Of a DNA stretch of 64,000 bases, positions 34,801 through 41,464 are shown piece after piece (the stretch's first letter is position 1; the number at the start of each line of letters is the position of its first letter). The translations under genes and the position numbers were made by a program. The stretch is from PALSA-350 sp963794165 (GTDB lineage Bacteria > Acidobacteriota > Terriglobia > Terriglobales > Acidobacteriaceae), in NCBI GenBank assembly GCA_963794165.1, contig CAWCCT010000009.1, positions 589,571-653,570 on the forward strand, given 5' to 3'. Under the pieces are notes generated by a model. It did no database searches. It was not told the DNA's origin and worked only from the letters and a program-made list of their open reading frames with translations.

Positions 34801-37644
34801 GCCAGCGGACGTGAACTGGTGCGTCGCGCGTTCGATGTTGCATATCGTATTGGCGATCTGACTTTCGCATCCTATAGCTGGGACCAACTGATTACGATTT
34901 GCCTGGCAGTCGGAGATCCGCTCGCGGAAGTGCAGACGGAATGCGAAAACGGCTTGGCTTTTGCGAAAAGGGTGCGCTTCGGTTTGGTCATTCACCTCTG
35001 CGGAGCACAGCTGGGTCTTATTCGGACGCTACGTGGAGTAACACCGACTCTGGGGCGCCTGGATCACGACGATTACAGCGAGCCGGAGGTCGAGCGCGAT
35101 CTGGCCAGCAATCCGAATCTGGTATTTGCCGAGTTCTACTATTGGACCCGCAAGGTGGAGGCTCGTGTTTTTGCCGGAGACTATGCTTCAGCGGCTGAGG
35201 CCGCGTTCAAGGGCCAGCGGATGTATTGGACATCTGCGGGGATGTTCGAAACTGCAGAATTTCGTGTCTATGCTGCCCTCGCTCATGCGGGCGCCTGGAG
35301 CATTGCGTCGCCCGAAGACCAACCGAAACACTTCGAGGCCTTGGCGGAGCATTACAAGCAGCTCGAAGTCTGGGCTGAGCATTCACCGCAGACTTTTGAG
35401 AACCGCGCCGCCATGGTTGCAGCGGAGATTGCACGGATTGAGGGACGCATTCTGGACGCGCAGGAACTCTACGAGAAGGCGATTCGATCCGCGCACATGC
35501 ACGGCTTCGTCCACAATGAAGCCTTCGCTAATGAACGGGCAGGATTGTTCTATGCGGCACGTGGGTACGAGAAAATTGCGACGTCCTACCTGCGGGAAGC
35601 ACGCTACTGCTATATGCGTTGGGGAGCGGATGCCAAGGTTCGCCAGCTTGACCAGCTTTACCCGCAGATCAGACCCGAGAGAGCAATGTCGGATTCGACA
35701 GCAACGATACACACGCCGGTCGAGCAACTCGAGCTGGCGACTGTGATCAAAGTGTCCGAAGCTGTGTCGGGTGAGATCGTGCCGGAAAAACTGATCGACA
35801 CGATCATGCGCACAGCGCTCGAACACGCAGGTGCCGAGAGAGGTCTGCTGATTCTCCATCGAGGACATGGTTATCGCATCGAAGCGGAAGCCACAACCAG
35901 CAGCGATCAGGTGACAGTCGTCCTTCGAGAGGCAAGCGTCACCGCCGCGGATCTACCCAGTTCGGTTCTGCAGTATGTGCTTCGGACCAGGGAAGGTGTT
36001 CTCTTAAATGATGCATCCGGTCAGAACTCATTCGCCGCCGACGACTATTTTCGCGGGCACCACGAGCGTTCTGTGCTGTGCCTCCCACTGCTCAAACAGA
36101 CTCAGTTGCTCGGGCTGCTGTACCTAGAAAACAGCCTCACTTCTCACGCATTCACTCCTGCGCGAATGGCCGTCCTGAAGTTGATTGCCTCGGCGGCGGC
36201 GACCTCCATGGAGATCACACGCCTCTACAGCGATCTCGAAGATCGTGAAGCGAAGATCCGCCGCCTGGTGGACGCCAACATTCTGGGAATAGCGACCTGG
36301 AATGTCGAGGGCGCCATCCTGACGTCTAATGAAGCCTTTCTTCGCATGGTGCAATACGATCATGGAGATGTCGCTGCGGGTCGCGTGCGATGGTTGGACA
36401 TGACACCTGCGGACTGGCGCGAGCGCGCTGAACGCGCTTTGGCAGAAGTAATCCAGACCGGGACCGTACAGCCCTTTGAGTCAGAATTTTTCCGGAAAGA
36501 TGGCAGCCGGGTACCCGTGCTGATTGGAGCTACCTTGTTCCAGGAGGGGGGAAATGACGGCGTCGCCTTCGCACTCGATTTGAGTAAACAGAAACGGGCT
36601 GAAGCCGAGATCAGAGCGCTCAAGGATCAACTCTATCGGGAAAACCTGGCTCTGCGGGACGAAGTCGATCGCGCTCAGATGTTCGAGGAGATCGTAGGTT
36701 CCTCCAAGCCGTTGAAGACGGTTCTCTCGAGGATTGCTAAAGTGGCGCCGACCGACTCCACGGTGTTCATCACGGGGGAGACTGGCACCGGCAAGGAACT
36801 CATCGCTCGCGCCGTCCACAAACGATCTCAGAGGGCTGGACGTGCCTTCGTCAGTGTGAACTGTGCCGCACTTGCGCCTACGCTGATCTCATCGGAGTTG
36901 TTCGGTCACGAAAAAGGAGCTTTCACAGGAGCTACCCAGCGGCGGCTGGGCCGCTTCGAACAGGCTAATGGCGGCACGATCTTTCTGGATGAAGTAGGTG
37001 AACTTCCGCCCGATACGCAGGTCGCTCTCTTGAGAGTCTTGCAGGAGCGAGAATTTGAGCGAGTCGGGGGAGGACAGACGATCCGTGTCGACCTTCGAGT
37101 CATCACAGCGACCAACCGAGACCTCACATCTGCTGTGGCCAATGGAAGCTTTCGCCAAGACCTTTTTTATCGACTCAACGTATTTCCTATCGAGGTGCCA
37201 CCGCTCCGAGACCGGACTGAGGACATCTTGATGCTCGTCGAATACTTCGTCCGACGCTACGCCAGGCGCGCCGGAAAGAACTTTCGCTCGATCGACAAGC
37301 AGACGCTGGATTTGCTGCAGAACTACGATTGGCCGGGCAACATCCGGGAGTTGCAGAACGTGATTGAGCGGTCTGTCATTCTGAACTCGGGCGAGGTGTT
37401 TGCCATCGACGACTCATGGCTCTCAAGACAACCCGCCCGAGGGCGACCTCAAGTTGCTTCACCCGCAAAGTCTCAAGGTGAGGCCCGCAGCGAACGGGAG
37501 ATCATCGAGGCGGCGCTCGCCGTATCACGGGGCCGTGTAGCTGGGCGCTTAGGGGCCGCCACGCGGCTGGGCGTCCCACCATCCACGCTGGACCATCGCA
37601 TCAAGGCGTTGCGAATCGACAAGGCACAATTCAAGTTTCGCTAA
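31816..37644 (+). CDS. Giant kinase-AAA-TPR-GAF-PAS sigma54-dependent activator
   Basis: 1942 residues in one frame. Order: Ser/Thr kinase-like domain (about 1-280; HGRGLIHKDIKPANVLV, AYMAPEQTGRVNRSIDSRSD); AAA_16/STAND-type ATPase (Walker A GYSGIGKSAVV about 337-347, Walker B LALFLDDLQWLD about 461-472); a long helical TPR-like region (about 700-1270); GAF (about 1320-1470); PAS (about 1475-1590); sigma54-interacting AAA+ domain (GETGTGKELIARAVHKRSQ about 1652-1670, ELFGHEKGAFTGA about 1695-1707); Fis-type helix-turn-helix at the C-terminus. The kinase DFG Asp is Gly (LTGFGIAS). The protein should sense a signal and drive sigma54 promoters, and one lies 100 bases after its stop. Similar fusions usually end in a histidine kinase. 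Confidence 0.9.
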   Translation: MKASVLLGAGWENDSVEVLWRDAGRVFCRLSQQHNAKGQRHAFVPIPAAAEHPTLESVDRLAHEHELRSYLDDAWALRPLELVRERGHTLLVVDYTGGEPLDRLVQQPMEVGQFLRLAVALSGAIGQLHGRGLIHKDIKPANVLVDLGTARVRLTGFGIASRLPRERQPLEPPEFIAGTLAYMAPEQTGRVNRSIDSRSDLYSLGVTFYEMLTGSLPFTASDPMEWVHCHIARLPTAPSERVRDVPAAVSAITMKLLSKTAEERYQTAAGVERDLRHCLSQWESRGSIDVFTCGAQDTPDRLMIPEKLYGRDREVETLLTAFDRIVAGSRPELVLVSGYSGIGKSAVVNELHKPLVPPRGLFASGKFDQYKRDIPYATLAQAFQSLVRPLLSMGEDDLRKWRDALQEALEPNGLLIINLVPELKHVIGEQPPVPELPPSEAQRRFQLVFRRFIGVFARPEHPLALFLDDLQWLDAATLDLLEDLLIQTDLQHLMLIGAYRDNEVNATHPLVRKLDAIRQSGAAVQDIVLTPLRRDDLLQLLVDSLRCETERVDPLATLIHEKTTGNPFFAIQFISALSDEGLLTFDYGAGRWVWDLNRIHAKGYTDNVVELMVGKLNRLPVDTQEALKQFACMGNSAEFDMLAMAYDRSIEDLHQHLWEAVRTELIFRSDDSYRFLHDRVQEAAYSMIPQHLRPAAHLRIGMLLAEHTPEAKREEVIFEIVNQLNRGSHLLTSVEDRERVAELNLIAGRRAKVSTAYASALKYLGAGRALLTEETWERNYSLIFSTEYLMAECELLTADKVAAENRLSLLPQRANNRHDFCVATRLRLTLYTTLDRCDRAVDVFLEWLRSQGTVWSNRPTRDDVLREYERIWALLGNRQIEELMDLPLVVDPEVLDTLDVFTEIVTPSILFDEHLSTLVVCRLVALSLEHGNSDAACFAYVWLAMFAGPRLGNYKDGFRFGQLGYDLVEKRGLTRYLARTYMSVGAMVMPWNQHVASGRELVRRAFDVAYRIGDLTFASYSWDQLITICLAVGDPLAEVQTECENGLAFAKRVRFGLVIHLCGAQLGLIRTLRGVTPTLGRLDHDDYSEPEVERDLASNPNLVFAEFYYWTRKVEARVFAGDYASAAEAAFKGQRMYWTSAGMFETAEFRVYAALAHAGAWSIASPEDQPKHFEALAEHYKQLEVWAEHSPQTFENRAAMVAAEIARIEGRILDAQELYEKAIRSAHMHGFVHNEAFANERAGLFYAARGYEKIATSYLREARYCYMRWGADAKVRQLDQLYPQIRPERAMSDSTATIHTPVEQLELATVIKVSEAVSGEIVPEKLIDTIMRTALEHAGAERGLLILHRGHGYRIEAEATTSSDQVTVVLREASVTAADLPSSVLQYVLRTREGVLLNDASGQNSFAADDYFRGHHERSVLCLPLLKQTQLLGLLYLENSLTSHAFTPARMAVLKLIASAAATSMEITRLYSDLEDREAKIRRLVDANILGIATWNVEGAILTSNEAFLRMVQYDHGDVAAGRVRWLDMTPADWRERAERALAEVIQTGTVQPFESEFFRKDGSRVPVLIGATLFQEGGNDGVAFALDLSKQKRAEAEIRALKDQLYRENLALRDEVDRAQMFEEIVGSSKPLKTVLSRIAKVAPTDSTVFITGETGTGKELIARAVHKRSQRAGRAFVSVNCAALAPTLISSELFGHEKGAFTGATQRRLGRFEQANGGTIFLDEVGELPPDTQVALLRVLQEREFERVGGGQTIRVDLRVITATNRDLTSAVANGSFRQDLFYRLNVFPIEVPPLRDRTEDILMLVEYFVRRYARRAGKNFRSIDKQTLDLLQNYDWPGNIRELQNVIERSVILNSGEVFAIDDSWLSRQPARGRPQVASPAKSQGEARSEREIIEAALAVSRGRVAGRLGAATRLGVPPSTLDHRIKALRIDKAQFKFR

Positions 37645-37743
37645 ATTCCCGCCAGTTTCACCATATTCACCACATTCACCAGATCTGCCAAATTCGCCGG
37701 TGGGCGACGGGCTCGACTTCTAGCCTTTTCAGTCACTTTCGAA

Positions 37744-37759
37744 TGGCACGCTGGTTGCC
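37744..37759 (+). promoter_or_regulatory. Sigma54 (-24/-12) promoter
   Basis: TGGCACG, four bases, TTGCC fits the -24/-12 consensus (TGGCACG-N4-TTGCW) at all but the last position. It lies between the sigma54 activator gene and the STAS-like gene whose ATG is at 37794, the correct distance for a start site. The activator very likely acts here. Confidence 0.8.
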
Positions 37760-37793
37760 ATCGGAATCAGTGGACGACAGGCGATGCGAGCCA

Positions 37794-38054
37794 ATGACTT
37801 GCCGAATCGACCGGCGTTGGACTGAACAGGGTCTGCTCCTTTACGTGAGTGGTCGACTCGTTTCGGAAGATCTGGAGGTCGTTTGCACTGCGCTCGACGG
37901 ACGCCGTGTCGTCGCTATCGAACTCTCGGAGGTAGAGTTGGTGGACCGCGACGCTGTGAAGCTTCTCGCTCAGGCCGAAGCTGAAGGTATCGAGCTCAGG
38001 AGTTGCCCTGCCTACATCCGCGAGTGGATCACGAACGAGCGAACGAGCAGCTAG
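37794..38054 (+). CDS. Small STAS-like protein
   Basis: 86 residues from ATG 37794; the in-frame ATG at 37743 lies inside the sigma54 promoter and cannot be used from it. The sequence alternates strands and helices as in STAS/anti-sigma-antagonist folds (EQGLLLYVSGRLVSEDLEVV, VVAIELSEVELVDRDAVKLL) and ends LRSCPAYIREWI, a tail I associate with small STAS-like proteins next to sigma54 activators. Role unknown; a regulatory partner is likely. First gene of the sigma54-driven operon. Confidence 0.65.
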   Translation: MTCRIDRRWTEQGLLLYVSGRLVSEDLEVVCTALDGRRVVAIELSEVELVDRDAVKLLAQAEAEGIELRSCPAYIREWITNERTSS

Positions 38055-38260
38055 TGAAGTGCGCAGAATCGTCGGCAATGGACCGGGCCTGGAATCTGGG
38101 TTGACTTCGCATAAGCCGGGTGCCTCAACACTGCCCAGCGCCAGACCGTCGCCGTCGAGCCGAGGATGCAATACGAAGGGCCGGGCCAGGAACGAGAAGA
38201 AGATTGGCGTCCACAAACGCAGAAACCACACAACCTGAAACCACCAAAAAGGAGGAACCT

Positions 38261-39511
38261 ATGACCCCAGCAGTCTCTTTACGCGAAGGAACCACGCAGT
38301 CAGCTGGGACGGATGCGATTCGTCCCTTCAAAACCCATGTGCCGGAAGCGGAACTCACCGAGTTGCGCAGGCGCATCAACAACACAAAGTGGCCGGAACG
38401 AGAAACGGTCACAGATGCAACCCAAGGGGTGCAGCTCGCCACGACTCAGGCGCTCGCGCGCTATTGGGGCACGGAATACGACTGGCGGAAGTGCGAGGCT
38501 AGGTTGAACGCCTTACCGCAATTCATCACCGAGATCGATGGGCTGGACATTCATTTCATTCACGTTCGTTCGAAACATGAAAATGCATTGCCGCTCATCG
38601 TTACGCACGGATGGCCTGGCTCGATCACCGAACAGTTGAAGATCATCGATCCGCTAACCAATCCCACCGCACACGGCGCGAGCGCATCGGACGCTTTCCA
38701 CCTGGTGATTCCGTCGATACCAGGCTACGGGTATTCAGGCAAGCCGACCACCACAGGCTGGGACCCCGCGCACATTGCACGAGCATGGGTCGCGCTCATG
38801 AAGCGCCTGGGATACACGCAATTTGTGGCGCAAGGCGGTGATTGGGGCGCGATTATTACCGAGCAGATGGGCGTGCAGGCGCCTCCCGAACTGCTCGGCA
38901 TTCACGTCAACATGCCCGGCGCGGTTCCGCCTGAGATTGACAAGGCGGCATTCACCGGTGCTCCAATGCCAGATGGTCTCTCACCTGAGGAAAAACTCGC
39001 TTTCGAGCGGCTGCAATTCGTCTACAGCAAAGGCGTCGCCTACGGCTACCAGATGGGGTTGCGACCACAGACGTTGTACGGAATTGCGGATTCCCCCGTC
39101 GGCCTGGCCGCCTATTTTCTGGACCACGATGCGTGGAGCTACGCGCTGATCTCACGTGTCTTTCAGGGACAATCCGAAGGCCTCACGCGTGACGACATTC
39201 TCGATAACGTCACGATCGCCTGGTTGACCAACACGGCGATCTCCGGAGCCCGCCTCTACTGGGAAAACAAACTCGGGTACTTCAGTGTCAAAGGCGTGTC
39301 CATCCCGGTTGCCGTAAGCTCCTTTCCGGACGAGATCGATCTGTGCCCGCGCAGTTGGGCGGAGCGGGCGTATCCCAAACTGATCCATTACAACAAGCTG
39401 CCCAAGGGCGGCCACTTTGCGGCCTGGGAACAGCCGCAGCTCTTCACCGAAGAGGTTCGCGCCGGCTTCCGGTCCCTGCGATCCAGGACGGCGAACTCGG
39501 CACTGATCTGA
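38261..39511 (+). CDS. Epoxide hydrolase (alpha/beta hydrolase with EHN domain)
   Basis: A 416-residue protein from ATG 38261, with AAGGAGG 8 bases upstream. The N-terminal epoxide hydrolase domain (ELTELRRRINNTKWPE) precedes an alpha/beta hydrolase fold. The oxyanion motif is VTHGWPGSI, the nucleophile Asp is in AQGGDWGAII, and the catalytic His is in PKGGHFAAWEQP near the C-terminus. The enzyme hydrolyses epoxides to diols, as microsomal-type enzymes do. It is second in the sigma54-promoter operon. A decayed fragment of a related 3' end lies 1.7 kb downstream (about 41175-41264). Confidence 0.9.
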   Translation: MTPAVSLREGTTQSAGTDAIRPFKTHVPEAELTELRRRINNTKWPERETVTDATQGVQLATTQALARYWGTEYDWRKCEARLNALPQFITEIDGLDIHFIHVRSKHENALPLIVTHGWPGSITEQLKIIDPLTNPTAHGASASDAFHLVIPSIPGYGYSGKPTTTGWDPAHIARAWVALMKRLGYTQFVAQGGDWGAIITEQMGVQAPPELLGIHVNMPGAVPPEIDKAAFTGAPMPDGLSPEEKLAFERLQFVYSKGVAYGYQMGLRPQTLYGIADSPVGLAAYFLDHDAWSYALISRVFQGQSEGLTRDDILDNVTIAWLTNTAISGARLYWENKLGYFSVKGVSIPVAVSSFPDEIDLCPRSWAERAYPKLIHYNKLPKGGHFAAWEQPQLFTEEVRAGFRSLRSRTANSALI

Positions 39512-39659
39512 CACGACTGACGGCCAAATCTCCGCCACAGCAACAGGAGAGCTTCGATCTTCCCAGCTCTCCTGTTTTGACGAAGCAAAATTGGGCACAC
39601 GCCATATCCCATTTATGACGGTCGTCGTAGTTAACGGCCCAGCCGTCCAGGAGGAAATC

Positions 39660-40442
39660 ATGAAACTCGCAGGCAAGAAGGCTCTCATCACCGGCGGAAA
39701 CAGTGGCATCGGCCTGGCCACAGCCCGCCTTTTCGTTGCAGAAGGCGCTGAGGTCGCGATTACCGGCCGGGACCAGAAGACACTGGATGAAGCGGTCGCC
39801 GAACTGGGATCGAAAGCGCGCGGCTATCGCGCCGACGTTACGGTTGCGGAGGACCGCAAGAAGCTTTTCACTGAACTCGCCAAAGACTTTGGCAAACTTG
39901 ACATCGTCTTCGCCAATGCAGGCATTTCCGGCATGACGCCGACTGGCACGACCGACGAAGCCATCTTCGAGAAGGTAGTCCACACCAACCTCTACGGTGT
40001 TTTCTTTACCGTCAATTCAGCCGCTCCTCTCATGAACGACAACGGCAGCATCATCTTCAACGGATCGGTGCAGAGCTATCTCGGTCAACCAGGTCTGGCT
40101 GCCTACGCTGCCACGAAAGGCGGACTCGTCTCGATGGCTCGATCCATCGCCGCAGACCTTGCACCGCGCAAGATTCGCGTGAACGTGGTGGCCCCTGGAG
40201 CGACGAAGACTCCCATCTGGAAGCGCGGGGCGCGCGCCAATGCCACGGCAGAGGAATCCGCAAAAGTTTCCGACTTCTTCTCTTCCACGGTTCCACTTGC
40301 CCGTTGGGGCGAGCCGGAAGATCTGGCCAAGGCTGTGCTTTTTCTTGCCTCGGACGATTCGTCGTACATCAACGCGATCGAGTTGATGGTGGATGGCGGA
40401 TTAACGGGCGCTCCTTTCGGAGCTGCCATACTTCGCGCCTGA
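39660..40442 (+). CDS. Short-chain dehydrogenase/reductase (SDR)
   Basis: 260 residues from ATG 39660, which has GGAGGA upstream. The cofactor motif is TGGNSGIG (residues about 11-18), the NAG motif is FANAGISG, the catalytic Ser is in NGSVQSYLG, and Tyr-x-x-x-Lys is in AAYAATKGGL. The C-terminal VDGGLTGAPFGAAI is typical of classical SDRs. Specificity is unknown. In the operon it could oxidise diols made by the epoxide hydrolase, which is a reasonable but untested pathway. Confidence 0.9.
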   Translation: MKLAGKKALITGGNSGIGLATARLFVAEGAEVAITGRDQKTLDEAVAELGSKARGYRADVTVAEDRKKLFTELAKDFGKLDIVFANAGISGMTPTGTTDEAIFEKVVHTNLYGVFFTVNSAAPLMNDNGSIIFNGSVQSYLGQPGLAAYAATKGGLVSMARSIAADLAPRKIRVNVVAPGATKTPIWKRGARANATAEESAKVSDFFSSTVPLARWGEPEDLAKAVLFLASDDSSYINAIELMVDGGLTGAPFGAAILRA

Positions 40443-40490
40443 CGCGGAAGGCAGCCCATCGAAGGCCGGCTCGGGACAAGGGAGGCAGAC

Positions 40491-41030
40491 ATGAAACCCT
40501 GGAAAGCAGTTTTGCTAATTCTGATTGCTCTCGCGGTCGCAACCGCGGGATACGGGCTGATTCTCGTGCGACGAGGCTTCAGCGCACTTGCGACACCATC
40601 AGCGATTGAGGAGTTCGCGGCCACAACGGCACGCAAATTGGCGGTGCCATCCGCGTATCGCGAACTTCACAATCCCATCGTGCCTTCAACGGAGAACATT
40701 CGGGGAGGCATGGAGCATTTCTCCTATCATTGCTCCGAGTGCCATTCGAATGACGGAGGGGGCCAGACGGTATTCGGCAGGGGCCTCTATCCGAAACCGC
40801 CCGACTTGCGCGCAGCCGGGACGCAGAACAAGAGCGATGGTGAGCTCTACTACACAATTGAAAATGGAGTTCGTTTGAGCGGCATGCCCGCCTTCCACGG
40901 AACGCACACTGTCCCGCAAACTTGGCGCCTGGTTTTGTTCATCCGGCACTTGCCTCAGATCACGCCCGAGGAACTCAATGAAATGAAGGGGTGGGACCCG
41001 AAGAACGAGGCGGATCCAGCGCATTTCTGA
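40491..41030 (+). CDS. Monohaem cytochrome c, membrane-anchored
   Basis: 179 residues. An uncleaved or cleavable N-terminal helix (AVLLILIALAVATAGYGLI) precedes a class I cytochrome c domain with Cys81-Cys84-His85 (CSECH) and a likely Met ligand in LSGMPAFHG. GGAGG lies upstream of the start. As the last complete gene of the sigma54-linked operon it may take electrons from a periplasmic dehydrogenase, though none is encoded here. Confidence 0.85.
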   Translation: MKPWKAVLLILIALAVATAGYGLILVRRGFSALATPSAIEEFAATTARKLAVPSAYRELHNPIVPSTENIRGGMEHFSYHCSECHSNDGGGQTVFGRGLYPKPPDLRAAGTQNKSDGELYYTIENGVRLSGMPAFHGTHTVPQTWRLVLFIRHLPQITPEELNEMKGWDPKNEADPAHF

Positions 41031-41174
41031 AGGGCGGGGACACTCGTCATTCCGATGCGAGGACATGATCATGCAAGCTACTGCGACACGACAAGACAGC
41101 ATGCAGGCGACTGATACCGACGTTCCCCGTGAGACCACTCGTGCGTCAACAACATTCGGATTTACCCGCCGCAG

Positions 41175-41264
41175 CTTTTGCGGAGGAGCAGCGGCATGTT
41201 TTCAGAAGAGCTTCGCGCGGGCTTCAGATCACTGCGGTCACATGCGGCAAAGTCGACAGCATGA
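41175..41264 (+). pseudogene. Remnant of a second epoxide hydrolase 3' end
   Basis: ATG TTT TCA... at 41195 reads MFSEELRAGFRSLRSHAAKS and stops, which matches the end of the complete epoxide hydrolase (LFTEEVRAGFRSLRS). Upstream DNA (TTTTGCGGAGGAGCAGC) still resembles the coding sequence for HFAAWEQP with small gaps. Only the last ~30 codons survive. The rest of 41031-41464 shows no gene I can support. Confidence 0.65.
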
Positions 41265-41464
41265 GTCGCGATCGGATGTTCTTAAAGCGTTTAACCAGGT
41301 GAACTACGCCCCCGCAATACGTTTTCCTTTTGTTTCCGTGCTTTCCTTCCCGCGCGTGTCAATTCCCAAGAGTTCCTAAGAAGTGGCAGGGCAGAGGTGT
41401 GCTTGGAATTCCAAGTGGCCGTAAACCGGCTATCCGGACAAATGGACGGATACGGCCCGAGATA

